Positions 10,981 to 21,699 of a stretch of DNA of 64,000 nt are shown here, in pieces. The stretch spans positions 4,092,001 to 4,156,000 of the forward strand of contig JAHCVI010000001.1 in assembly GCA_019096155.1 (NCBI GenBank). Direction: 5' to 3'. A model generated the notes under the pieces. The model worked only from the letters and a program-made list of their open reading frames with translations. It searched no databases and was not told the origin of the DNA. The position numbers and the translations under genes were made by a program. Every line of letters starts with the position of its first letter. Position 1 is the stretch's first letter. The DNA is from Staphylotrichum longicolle (Eukaryota; Ascomycota; Sordariomycetes; Sordariales; Chaetomiaceae).

Positions 10981-13842
10981 GCTTTATCGCTGTACTACTA
11001 TACTGCCTCCCTTGCCCTTTGTTGGCTACCCTAGTGGTAGTCGTCCTTATTTTAGTGGTACCTATTCTGATTTCGGTGGATACTATCCTAATTCTAGTAG
11101 TAGCTGCCCTACTGGCCATTCTAGCGTTGGTCGCCCCGTTAGTTATTTCGGTGGCAGCCTGGCTGATTTGGGTAGCAACCTTCCTGATTTCAGTGGACTA
11201 TCGTAGGCCTACTAGGAGGTCGTCGTAGGCCTTCTATTTCGTCTAGTTCTTCTTATATTGACGGGCCTATTGTCGTTGTAAGGGTATTAGTTTTGCTCGG
11301 GCCTATCGCAGGCCCTGGAGTCATTTCCCAATTCCTATTAAGTCGAAGAGGTATCCCCCTAGGTCTCTAGTAGGTTGTTATCTTCCGCTTGTCGAGTAGC
11401 CCTCTTCTCGTCTTACGCGATTTTCTTGTCCTTCTTCGTCGGCAGATCCTCCTACGATATATACTCGTCTTGAAATGGGGTATTATACCCGCTCTTAAGC
11501 TTTTCGAACTATTTGTTAATGCCGGGATCCTTTTTTAGCCTGACTCGTCCGTCCGTGATCTAGTGCTAGTCGAATGCTCTAATGATCTTCCGAGGAATCT
11601 AATAGTATTACTAGATCTTCCTCTTAAAGTAGTAGAGGTACGCGTAGTCGCCGCATCCCTTTACTTCCTCCGTATCTCGATAGTGCTTAGGCTACGCCCG
11701 CTTGGGCACGATATAGAGGCACCCTTCGTCCATCCTATCGAATATCTACAAGAGGTCGGCGTAACTATATCCATAATTGAATATCTAGGTAATAGGTTTC
11801 TATAATCCGTCCTCCCTTACCTCTCTAATAGGCTAGTGATTATACTCGAATTTCTCGTAGTAGAACCAGCAGGAGTATATAATATATTAGAACTATAGGA
11901 CGCGGACGTAGTCACTCCTTCCTAGGTTAATACGTATAGTTTCCTTCTCTATAGTATACTAGAATCTATACTTATAACCTTCACGTCGTATATCGTTGGT
12001 AGTCTTTCCAAAGCTATAATACCCTCGTTGGTCTTAATAGTCCTCCTAGTTCTCGGGTAACTGCCTCTAGGCCTCCTACTAGGCCCGTTCCTAGTAGTAT
12101 AAGAACTCAGGGATATAGATCTCCCCCTTTAGCAGGTTCTCGTAGTCTACGTCGTCTAGTCTAGTCTACTAGACCTAGTCGGCTTTCTATACCTCTTTTA
12201 GCTAGAAGATCTCTTCCTTTAGCTTATCGGCTTACCGCTCGACTATATCGAGTTGTCGCGCGATAGTATAGTAGGTCGCTACAACCTTCTTAGCTTCCTC
12301 CTTGATCCGCTTCCGCTCCTGCCCCCGCCCTACTACTAGCTACTAGAGATGCTATAGCTTGTCCCTAGCCTACTCTAGTAGGGCTGCAAGTACTTTGGGG
12401 TCGTATAGATTAGGTAGATTGTCGTTGCTTTTGCCGAGGTAAGCGATAACCTTCTCGATAGTCTCTTGGCTTAGTATATCTTCTTCCTTGGTCGGGGGAT
12501 TGCTCTAGTTACTACGTTAATCCTCCGACGCTTCCTATATAAGGGTGGTGGTTATACGCCTCGAAATGGCAGTGGTGACATTGTCGATTTGGTCCTCTAC
12601 CCGTTGTCGATTTTCCTAGGACTGGTTAATGCCCTATATTAGGATACCCGTTGCCAATGTACGTTAAGCCCTAGGGTCGGCGTTATCCTGAATAAATTGC
12701 TCGACAAACTATACGCTAGGTACGCCGTTATCGCTAGTGTATAGGTTATCCCCGTTACTATAATCTATATCTATAGTATCATTTCCTTCCTTGTAATACT
12801 ACGTCGTATAGTCGATAGTATCCTCAAGGTCATCCTGGTCGTACTAGTCAACGACTGCTACTTGCTTGACTAGGAATTTTACATCGATAGTCGCCGTCTT
12901 ACGACCTAGGACTAGCTTCTAGTCGCCTTTCTTCTTTAAGCTATAACAGTCCTATCTAAAGTATCCCTTCTTGCTATATCTATAGTAAATAACGTTAGCC
13001 TTGCCCGTCTTGACTAGCCTAGCGCATTAGTTAGCGTCAACGTCTATAGCACTAGAGTACGTGCTATACGCTGTACTATAGTATAGACGTTTCTTCTTGT
13101 CGTTGGGCTAGTAAGTCTACAGGGTCCCGCTCCGACCCTTGCGTTGCTACTTGTATATATACTAACGATCGTCAATCCTAATAGCTATAGCGATATATTC
13201 GTCGAGTATATCTAGCCGATCCTTATTGTATAGCACGTCCTTGACCTCTTCCTTAAGGCCATTGTAGCATAGCTATATAAGGCCTTCTTCATTAAGGTCG
13301 GCCCTTATAAAGTCTTGTCGAAATAGCGTAGTATATACGGATACTAACTTGGTCTAGCGGAGTTGCATTAGGCGGTCCTATATATACCGCTTTTCGTCCA
13401 AGTCCCCGAATACTTTCCGTAGCTCGGCCTTGAACCTAGCGTAGCTACTAAAGACTTCGTTTGTGAAGTCTTCTCTATCGTCCTCGTCGGCGTTGTTCAA
13501 TACATTATCTATAGTAGGTTGAAACCACTAGAGGGCCTATCCCTCTAGACGCGAGGCGATAAATCCGACCTTATCTATCTCTATAGGAAATAGCTCGAGA
13601 TAATATCCTAAGTAAGCCTTGGAGAGAGTTAGAAACCCTAAAAGGGCGTCCTTCCCTCCTCTATACTATAATAGCAGGTCAAGCTTAACCCGGCTTTGGT
13701 TAGCTATAGTATTAAGGCGAGCGTTCTCCGCCTCGAGTACGGCGATACGCTCGTTAAGCTAGGCGATAGTAGGTATAGTAGTACCTATAGTATTCGATAC
13801 CTCCGTTCTAAACCATAATAGAAACAAAGGGAGTAAGCAATA
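10981..13842 (-). pseudogene. Gypsy B gag region (decayed)
   Basis: The - strand between protease and 5' LTR holds a degenerate gag. A zinc-knuckle remnant lies near 12935-13010 (a KKGYFR.DCYSLKKKG-like stretch, with the first knuckle cysteines changed to tyrosine). It is followed toward pol by an acidic linker and preceded by a matrix/capsid-like stretch up to about 13800. Stops are again mostly TAG. Gag is poorly conserved between elements, so only position and the knuckle support this call. Confidence 0.65.
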
Positions 13843-14283
13843 TATAACGAATCGTTCGTCCTAACCTACTTCTAAAAGGGTCCCGGAGGTATATTTTAGT
13901 CAAGTATAGAGATTCGGTAGAGCCAAAAGGTCTATAATAAAATGTACTAATCTAGTCTCAATAAACTAGTAAAGTCCAAGTATAAATTGCTTACTAGGGA
14001 AGCTCCAAACTCCTTTAACAAGTAACTAACTAGCTAGTATATATATATAATGACTTCTTTATCCTAAGTCCCCTTTGTCCTAGCTTGCCCGTGCTTGCTA
14101 GCTACCCTAAGCTATCCTTTAATCGCCCTAGGTAGGTAGCTACCTTTATCTACTATAATTACCTAGGGTAGCTAGCTCCCCTAGGCTACCCGTCTCTTGG
14201 CGCCGTAGCCTCGTTGCTGCCTATTGGTTTCCGCTATGCCTCGCATGCCCTACCAGGCCGCCTTTTATAGTTGGTTCGTGACA
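13843..14283 (-). repeat. 5' LTR of Gypsy copy B
   Basis: This is a 441 bp LTR. On the - strand it starts TGTCACGAACCAAC and ends CGATTCGTTATA; copy A ends in ACA, so B's terminal CA is probably mutated. It has an internal alternating-TA promoter-like tract near 14038-14050 and a TATAAAAGG-like box near 14260-14268. It aligns with the LTR of copy A (2958-3381). The outer flank is CTCCT at 14284-14288. The matching target duplication would lie beyond the other LTR, which is not in the window. Confidence 0.85.
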
Positions 14284-15519
14284 CTCCTATACTCTCGTAC
14301 TTATCCCCTGCCTTAGAAGATGAAGCTATATAGTCGTCTACCGTGATAGACTACTTGCCTATGAATACTACCGAGTTGTAGTCCGAGCTAGAGTCCAAGG
14401 TCCTATCTTATTATCCGGCCTTGATAGCATCGCTAGGCTTGGCTACGTCGCTCTCGAGCTAGCTCTTTACCCTACTTCTCGCCTTACCCGTTTACTACGC
14501 GCTATATCTTCGAGATCCGGGTCTTCTAGTTTATATAGCCGCCTCTTGCCCTATAACTTGGACTCTCTGCCCGGGCTTCCCTAATATATATTAGCGTTTA
14601 GTTCTTTATGCCCTTCTTATCGAGGGCTCGAAGACGGTATAGAAAGGAGTGGCTATATATCGGCGTATTTAGGGCTGGCTAGGTCTAGTAGCGTTGTAGG
14701 TATAGCTTGGGACGCTGTAAGTGAGGGACTGGCGTCGCTAGGAGATAGAGGCAAGGTAGGATATATTAGAGAGTTGTTGGCCGACGGCGATGGTGCTAGG
14801 CTCTCGACTAGCGCTATCTAGGATGAAGCTATCGGGAATTTGGGCGACTACTCCCAAGCGCTCTACCTAATACTATCCGTAGGCTTGCTATCCTTAGTTC
14901 ATACCGTTGTACTATAGGCCTGTTATAGACTTGGTGGTGGCAACTGCCGGCGTCCTGGCGAGGCTGGTTCCTCACTGACCGAACGGTATAGGCTATGATC
15001 TATAAGGTCCTATGTATCGTAAACTTCGGGATGAGGTGAGTAGGAAGGCCTCTATATTCTAGTGTAGGTGAAAGGGGAGCTTTCACGGCGTAGTCGATGC
15101 TCGCTTAGCTGCTCGTCCCCCCAGCCCTAGACGATGCCACTGGTCACCTAGATAAAGCTATCCAGACTCCCGGAGCGCCCGACTTTCTCCGCAGCGTGCC
15201 ACGTAGCCTCTGGCGAGGAAGGGTTCCTATCAAATATTGCTGCGTGCAGGATCTTGCCGACGATTCTCACAAGCTCGGCGCGCCGCTCCTTGGATCTCTC
15301 GTCGAGGAGTTTTTCGAGATGTTCGCGATCCTGGGCCACGCTCGCGGCGGCGAGGGCATCGGAGAAAAAGGCATCTTCATCAAGCAGCGGGATAGGCATA
15401 GTGTTGAACCGCTGCCAGTAGTCCGTCCACAGATATCTGCTGTCGCGAAATCCGACCTTGGCAAACGCTTGCCAGCGCTTATCCTTTTCTTTCGTGTTGC
15501 TCGGCGGCGAGAAGAGCAT
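14284..15519 (-). pseudogene. Gene X copy 1: unknown protein, 5' part intact, 3' part C-to-T decayed and cut by Gypsy B
   Basis: On the - strand an ATG at 15519 opens 123 codons up to a TAG at 15148-15150 (MLFSPPSNTKEKDKRWQAFA.., then LLDEDAFFSDALAAA..). The protein is helical, charged and low in cysteine; I do not recognise the family. Reading past the TAG, the same frame stays coding-like to about 14,300, interrupted only by TAG/TAA codons. It contains a Ser/Pro-rich stretch (SPSANNSLIYPTLPLSPSDA near 14,730-14,790) and a basic KRVRREV motif near 14,485 that could be a nuclear signal. The first 370 bp have normal composition and the rest is decayed. The gene ends at the Gypsy B LTR. It starts 117 bp after the end of the NLR pseudogene on the same strand. 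A second partial copy lies at 34233-34704. Confidence 0.6.
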
Positions 15520-15635
15520 CGTGTTGGCGGCCGGGGAAACGGGTTGGAGGGGGTAGAGCAGAGCGGCCACCCGCGGAACAGCTGGTGAGAGGCACGTCCT
15601 AGAAAGGGGGTTGCGCGGCAGATTGCAGAAATCCA

Positions 15636-18600
15636 TCACTCTGTAAAAGCAAACCAAAAGAACGTCACTTGGCCAGAGGCATGTCCAAGGATGAGCGTAT
15701 GGCCATAAACCGCCATACATGTTGCCCGATAGTCGGCAGGAAGCCAAAGAACGCTCTTCCCATTTCTTGTGACCCAAACATCGCGGCCGAAGAGAAAGCC
15801 GCTAACGGTCTTCTGGTCTCTAGAGCTGCTTGAAGTATCGGAGATTATAGTTAAGCTCAGCAGACCTCGGTCTGTCTCAAGAAATTGACCAGTCCCAGAG
15901 AACGCCACTGCACTAATCCAGTCGCCATACCCCTCGAGCGTCTGCTGGTGCGCGCTAGTCGCCGTATCCCAGAGCCGGACGGTCCGATCGCGTAAAGCCG
16001 ACACGAGCGTCTTGCCGTCCGGCGAGAACACCACTGCACTGACCCAGCGACTATGCCCCTCGAGCGTCTGCTAGTACGCGCCGGTCGCTATATCCCAGAG
16101 CCGGACGGTCCCATCGTCTAAAGCCGACGCGAGTGTCTTGCCGTCCGGCGAGAACGCCACTACGTTGACCGAATTGCCATGCCCCTCGAGCGTCTGCCGG
16201 TGCGCGCCCCAGAACTCTCTAATGCCAGCGATCATTTTGATACAAGACAGTCTTTCCTTCCAATAACGATTCCGAATCTCGCTCAACATTAGGCTAAATA
16301 CAAGCGCGGAGCCATATATCTGTAAGGGGCACGCTCGATGATCGATCTGTAGCTGAATATAAACTTCTCTACGTCTTTCAAGAGCTCAGTAAGGCAAGGG
16401 TTGATGTCCGGTTGTAACTGACTAGATTTAGCAACCTGACAATGGTACGGCACTGACAACATACCTAAGCGGCATACAGAATCTTTCTTATCGAGAGCAG
16501 CCCACTCGAAACTTGCCCTATAAGAGACAAACTCTCAAGCCAGCGGAGGAAGTATTCTATCAGGAATTCAAACACCTTCCCGTCTTCCGCCAGTTCTCCC
16601 AAAAACCTAGAGTTGTCGCTATTCAGGGAGCAGAGATGGTCGGCCCAAAAGACACAACAGTATCGTATTGGAGCTAGCGGATCTGGATCGGGGGGCGTCA
16701 TATTCTCCGGTTTAAAGCCGAGGTCGAGGTTGTACATATTGCGTCTTAGCATCAAAGACATCGCATCAGTCGAGCGTCTGACAATCTCTCTATACCCTTG
16801 AGCGGGCCCAGCTAGCTGAAGTCGAACGTCGTAATTCTTCTCCAAGTAGTCCTTTGCCGACTGGTAAATTAAGTTGACTATTCCCTTGAGGATTGTAAGG
16901 AAAGAGCCGCACATCTCGATAGCCGTCTCTACCATATCTAATGGCAGGTCGGCAAGTACGGAAAGCTCCGAGATAGACAACGGGCGAAAGGCAAGAGACG
17001 TAACGACCAAAACTGTCTTACACTCCTGGGGTTCAATCACTTGCCCCTCCTCAATCCTGGTCATCATATAATCGTACAACTCCAACAAGCCAGGAGTCAT
17101 CTCTCTAATACGCTTGACAGCGTACCCTCCATACACTGTCTCGAGGACTTTGAACGCGAGGGCCACCCACAAAAAGGTATTTCCTGCTCGTTCGCGAACT
17201 TCGTGTGACACCTCGGCCAAAACGCTGCCGTTGTATCCTTTTCTATCCTTGAGGATTGTAAGTTTGTGGTCGATGTACGCATTGACGGGTGCTGCCAGAC
17301 GTTGCGTATCCAGCTCAACAAGGGAGCTGGTAGCGTCTAGGGGGTTGGTGCCCCCGTCCATAAGAACTTCCGGACGGCTAGAAATCAGCCATTTGACATT
17401 TCGACAGAGCGTAAGAGAAGTCGAAATGAGATGGATAAGGTCCGACCGCCCTTGCGCGCACTCATCAAGTGCGTCGACCGCGAGGTACACAGGCAACAGC
17501 CGAGGATCCTTCAACATATTCTGAAACACCTCGGACAGAGCGATGAAGGCATTTTGGTCCCTGAAGAGATCGGCACCTGACCCTTTATACTTCTGCAGCA
17601 GATAAGATATAAGGCATGGCTGCTGAAGGAGGAGAAGCCAGATCAATAACCGGAGGACGGCGGTGGCGTTGTTTAGGGCTATATCTATGCCTTGGCAGAA
17701 GAAGAAGGAAAGCGCTGGTGATAGAGCAATAGGTCGATGCGAGAGTTGACGAATAAGGCCGATTATAAGCATCGTCTTTCCCATGCCGGCGTGTCCTTTT
17801 ATCCAGAGCAATCGAGGCGGCGGACGATCAGATTCGCTATCGTCCTAGTTTGTAAACGCTGTATACTCCAGGGTGCGAAGGATCCACTTGTACGCGTCGT
17901 CGAGTAGCTCATCTTTGCTCTTCTCGATCCGCTCCATGTCGTGTTGCGGATCAACGACGCGGAGATCTCTGCGGTACGCCGCCTCGGTATCGTCCCTTCG
18001 GGCGTCCTTCTACAACGAGATGAAGTCTCAAATGTCTTGATAGATGTCGCCGAGTCGTCTCTCCATTCCTTCCGCATGCTCAACAAGCTTCCCTAAGGAA
18101 GTTTTCATTTGTTCTTAGAAGGATTGAGCAGCATCGTTCTAAACGATAGCCTCTACGTCGGTAACCAGCTTCAGATCGCTGTCCCAATCATCCAAGTTGA
18201 GTATACTGCGAAGGATGGCAAGCCCTTGATTGCGATAGTAGGAGCAAACACTCTTCATCTGGTATTAGAGAAGAGCTTTGTAGAGCTCGACAATCCCCTT
18301 TTCTAGCTGGCGCAAGACTACTTGGAAGTCCTTGCCAGCGGCAATGTTGTTCTCGTTCAGGAGATATTCGGCAAGGGCGTAGTACCAGTCCATCCTAGAG
18401 ATGACATGGGCGATACCGGCAAGGTTGGATTTCGTCGCTTGCACAGGATTCTGAAGAATCTGGAGGTGTGTTAGCAGAGCCAAGCACAGAAGGGGTGTTC
18501 AAAAGACGACTGCTTACTTGCAGCCCAACGCAAACACCGGCCCACGGAAGCGCAGCCTGCTGCACACTTTGGACAGCCAGGTCAATCAATCCCTTGACCG

Positions 18601-19243
18601 ATATGACAAAACCGGCGACGTCGCCAACTCTATTTGTAATCCTGGACGCTTTGGAGAATTTCGCCTAGCCTTCCTCCACTAGTCTCCTCATATGCATCTG
18701 TCGTTTGGTCGGGTTATAGAGCTCGGCCGAAATGTTGGTGTTAGGAGTAACGACTGGGTTGGCAGCGAGAACCGTTTCCAACGTTTTCATGTATGACATG
18801 ACAAGCTCTGCATTGTCCGTCTCAAGGCTGTCGTACGCGGCGTTCCAGAGTTTCTCGGACACGGAAAGGACAGGGGTCGGTTGCTCTGAGGATTCGGTCG
18901 GCGGTGGTTTGGGTGCGGATTCGGCGGGCAGAGCAGGAGGCAGAGGGACTCTCGCATCTGTGCCGGGTGCCGCCGCCGTTGCGGCGGCGGCAGACGGGGA
19001 GGAGGAGTACATGAGTCTGTCGCGACAATGGATGACGCTTTTGATCCGTGTCCTGCGTTTCCCTGATCGGATGACCGGACGTCTGCTGGAGAATGTGAGT
19101 TACGAGAAGCCTTGCAATGCTAGGCAGAGTCTCAACATACTCGTTGACGGCGTGGCAGACGGAGCCGGCGAGGCTGCATGATAACGGCCGAAAAGCTCCT
19201 TCAACCACTTCTTCCGCGATTTCGGCTTGTATTCAGCAGACAT
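15636..19243 (-). pseudogene. NACHT-WD40 NLR-like receptor (HET-E/NWD type), inactivated
   Basis: The order on the - strand is: start ATG at 19243; a first exon with a basic N-terminus; a likely 87 bp intron (19103-19017) restoring the frame; and a NACHT N-terminal domain (SEKLWNAAYDSL near 18,850, then VGDVAGFVISVKGLIDLAVQ near 18,600). After another intron comes HVISRMDWYYALAEYLL near 18,400. The NACHT ATPase follows, with Walker A GHAGMGKT (17796-17773) and Walker B LAVDALDE (about 17475), then three WD40 repeats (about 16,205-15,890) and the family C-terminus (VLWLPADYRATC, LGHASGQVTF) ending at 15636. Such STAND proteins oligomerise on recognising a trigger and drive incompatibility or immunity-type cell death. 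In-frame stops (18665, 18265, near 18135, 18110, 18035, 18005, 17845, 16465, 16071) and a one-base deletion near 16326 kill it. Confidence 0.85.
15880..16210 (-). repeat. Three near-identical WD40 repeat units in the NLR pseudogene
   Basis: Units of about 126 bp each encode a QTLEGHG..SVNVVAFSPDGKTLASAL..TVRLWDIATGA-type WD40 blade, starting near 16,205, 16,079 and 15,953 on the - strand. They are much more alike than ordinary WD40 blades. This is the known hallmark of HET-D/E-type repeats, which undergo concerted evolution. The third unit decays into the family C-terminus. A functional propeller needs about seven blades, so repeats have probably been lost. Confidence 0.75.
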
Positions 19244-20594
19244 AGCTCCGACGGGGATTATTGTGGAGAAAAAGAGATGCTGCTGCAATAGCAAAACAAT
19301 GTGAAGTCGACAGCTGCATTTCGTGCGGTTATCGCGGGGCGGAGCTGAAAGATGCGGCTGACTTGTTTGGCCGTCGGCCGCTTAAAAGAAAGCTGTGGCG
19401 TTGCTATTGACGAATGACAGTGGAGCAACTCCGCACTTCTCATTTGCGAGACAAACGTCGCAAAGACGTCTGGCAGTAACTGTGAAGCTAGCGCACCACA
19501 GACATACCGGGGGCATCAGCGACACATTCTTGTGATCCTGATTCTATGCACCAGGCCCGCGAGTGGAGCAACGACCAAAAGAGCAAGCATGCCTTTCCCA
19601 ACCTGCTCCCCGCTTTGGAGAGTGTGGGCCTGACGCGGCGCGCCCCGTCCCGCGCTTGTTCCTGTTCGCAGTTCCCGAAAAGTCGTTCCCGATTATGTCA
19701 ACAGGTCGCTTCGAAAGAACCCGGAGCGGATCGATGCGCCGCGCCCCGCAGTGGGGCTCCTGCGCCGCTGGATCGCTGCAGGGGCCGGAAGACTCGCTAA
19801 GCGCGCGGGACGCGAAAACGTCGGTTTGAGACCATTACGGCCTCCGTAGCCTCCAAAAAGAACAGACAACACCAGGGATTCGCTTTTTGCCGACCCAACT
19901 ACTGATGCCATTGACGTCATGTCATCACCACTTGCCACTTCTCCAAGCCCACAACGGGTCGAAGGGGCAGTCCGGACGGCTAGGCGAGCCACGCCTCCCC
20001 GTGCCGGGTCGTCCACTGAGTTGAAGTTACAGGATGTGGGCATTTCGGGGTTGCTAGCAGGGTCACAAGAAACCAACCTGAAGCCTGCCCACCATCGACG
20101 GCACCCGGCACGTCTCCCCAACTGACGCAATTCCCGAAGCATCCCGACCCTTAGTCCCAGGGCTTGAAGATTGTCGCAGAGGTCATCGACCCATTTGCGA
20201 CTTTTGTAGATGTTGAGAGCTTTGGTCAGTAATGCAGGGGTCGTACAACAAGACAACAGGCAAAAACATACAACACCGAGGATTCGCTGGTCATCACCCG
20301 TTATACCCACTCTGGGAGTCGAGCGCCCTCTTCCAGGAAGCGCCCTTCTCGGCTGTAAAATGCCCCGCTGAGCGCTGCTGGCTGGGCCCCTATCGATTTG
20401 TCTAAAATTAGACATTCGTTGCGGGGCGGGCGGCTCGACTGTGGTCGACAGTGCTCGGGCTTATCTCTCTGTCAACACTAACGTTATCAAACCTTCGCAA
20501 ACCTTTGCGGGGTAATCGGATCCTAAGAAATCTCGCCTTTTGGATCAAGGTTAATCAGACTGTTGATTCTCAGTGCGATTGCTAAGGCGACATC
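19244..20594. other. Intergenic; GC-rich with a dispersed repeat
   Basis: This is upstream sequence of the NLR pseudogene. Apart from the repeat at 19728-19910 I see no supported gene. Several overlapping frames (such as a 240-codon - strand frame at 19693-20415) exist but lack any recognisable domain and overlap the repeat. A short related motif (CACCGAGGATTCGCTGGTCA) at about 20273 resembles the end of that repeat. Confidence 0.5.
19728..19910 (+). repeat. Dispersed repeat, copy 1
   Basis: The block at 19728-19823 is nearly identical to 31839-31933 (shared core GGGGCTCCTGCGCCGCTGG). A weaker match continues at about 19862-19910 against 31945-31990. On the + strand both copies encode a conserved RAPQWGSCAAG.LQGPE peptide, and farther on N(T/I)RDSL, with frame maintained. 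This suggests a former coding exon rather than a random repeat. I cannot name the family. Confidence 0.6.
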
Positions 20595-21119
20595 ATGGTC
20601 CAGCTTTTCGACAAATATCAGTTGATCGAAGAAAGACAGGAAGAGCGTGAGGATCTGGAAGCAGCTCTGGACGATATCGAAGCTTCTGGCGAGCGCTTTC
20701 AATGGTAGATCAGAAGTCTCTCACGATGTCGTTTACTGTTGCTAATGATATGCAGCCCTAGTGAGCATTGCATGTCCACGACCTGTACCAAACTATGCTT
20801 CGCTCGCTCATGCTTCGATTGGTGTCTTACGCACAGCCACCCTTCCGTGGAGATTTTGGACGGCGTCGTATCAATCGAAGTGAAATACACCGCACGCGAT
20901 GCTGACGGCCAGCTGGTGTCGCAGACAGAGGTCGAAGATCGACGAGTGTGCGGGCACGAAGAAGCACAAACATCTACTGGCAATTGCAAAATAGTTACAT
21001 CACCATTCGCTGGTGGCTTCGATGATGATTCTAGGGTCTTGATCACCCCAGAGGGCCATTTGTGGCAGTTCGAGGAGGAGCGACGAATGATGGAGGTAAT
21101 GGCACGCGACTCTCCGTGA
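20595..21119 (+). CDS. Small Cys-containing protein of unknown function, two exons
   Basis: Exon 1 is 20595-20704 (ATG at 20595), the intron 20705-20755 (GTAGAT donor, TTGCTAATG branch site, TGCAG acceptor), and exon 2 20756-21119. The joined product is about 157 residues. It has an acidic, probably helical N-terminus (QEEREDLEAALDDIEAS), a middle with seven cysteines in about 25 residues (CPSEHCMSTTC..), and a C-terminal beta-rich part (VVSIEVKYTARD.., VLITPEGHLWQFEEE). No family is recognised. The excellent branch site and phase agreement support the model. It shows no stops or repeat-type decay although both flanks are decayed. It could also be a fragment of a larger gene, as no clear promoter is visible. 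Confidence 0.5.
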
Positions 21120-21699
21120 GGGAACGCTGGTACAGTACAACTGCACATATCTGTTGATTTCATAGTCTGCCCAATCTCCAGAGCCCGTCTCCTGATAGCG
21201 TTTTCTCTCGCCCGTAGTAGAGGCTGCAGGTCCACGAAGGGGCGGTGACGCAATGTCGGAGGTGATTGTAATGCGGCGTCGGTTAGCCAGACGGGTGCGG
21301 TTGCAATGAGTGGGGAAGTGGGGGGGTTCCGGATCATGCGGGGCCGTACCGGCGGAGCCAACGCTCGTCAATGGTCATACGTAGGCAGTCCAGCATGATG
21401 GCGATCAGGCCGTAGTGCTAGTGCCGCTAGTCTTGTCGGAGTAGTCCTAGGCTTGGGTTAGGCGCTAGAATCAACGGCTATAGGTTTGGCGGGTTAGCTA
21501 GCTTTCTAGTGACCGATCTGAAAATCTACTGACTAATTCGGCTATGGCATAGTTGTAGTGGCTAGGTGGAGTCCCGCTTTGTTGGGTATGTGCCCCTCTA
21601 ATCGATGTATAGCACTCTAGAAACCTATTCGCGCCTTTCTAAGAGCGGCGTAAAACCTCCCTACTGCCGACCTGCTCCCTGCCTCGACACGTCGTAGCA
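21120..21699. other. Transition into A+T-rich decayed DNA, no gene seen
   Basis: GC-rich to about 21,400, then TAG/CTA-rich. It may include the N-terminal part of the FunK1-like pseudogene that follows, but no motif can be read. Confidence 0.5.

Larger units (their letters stand above)
3382..14283 (-). mobile_element. Ty3/Gypsy LTR retrotransposon, copy B (interrupted, decayed)
   Basis: This is a second Gypsy copy, on the - strand, reading from its 5' LTR at 13843-14283 leftwards through gag, protease, reverse transcriptase, RNase H, integrase and chromodomain to 3382. It is interrupted by two Fot1/Pogo-like transposons at 3642-5501 and 5635-7483. Pieces of its integrase tail and chromodomain lie at 3382-3641 and 5502-5634, and match copy A once the insertions are removed. 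Its own 3' LTR is not in the window, consistent with copy A having inserted just downstream of its chromodomain. In-frame stops are overwhelmingly TAG. The 5' LTR abuts the broken gene X at 14284, so copy B most likely inserted into that gene. Confidence 0.9.

Noticed and set aside
1..14283. Plain CpG deamination as the cause of the A+T-rich tracts
   Set aside because: CpG is still frequent (GACGTC, ATCGCG) while CAG/CTG is nearly absent, so the process targeted CpA contexts.
19693..20415. A 240-codon - strand frame
   Set aside because: Overlaps the dispersed repeat, has no domain, and the conserved peptide of the repeat lies on the + strand.
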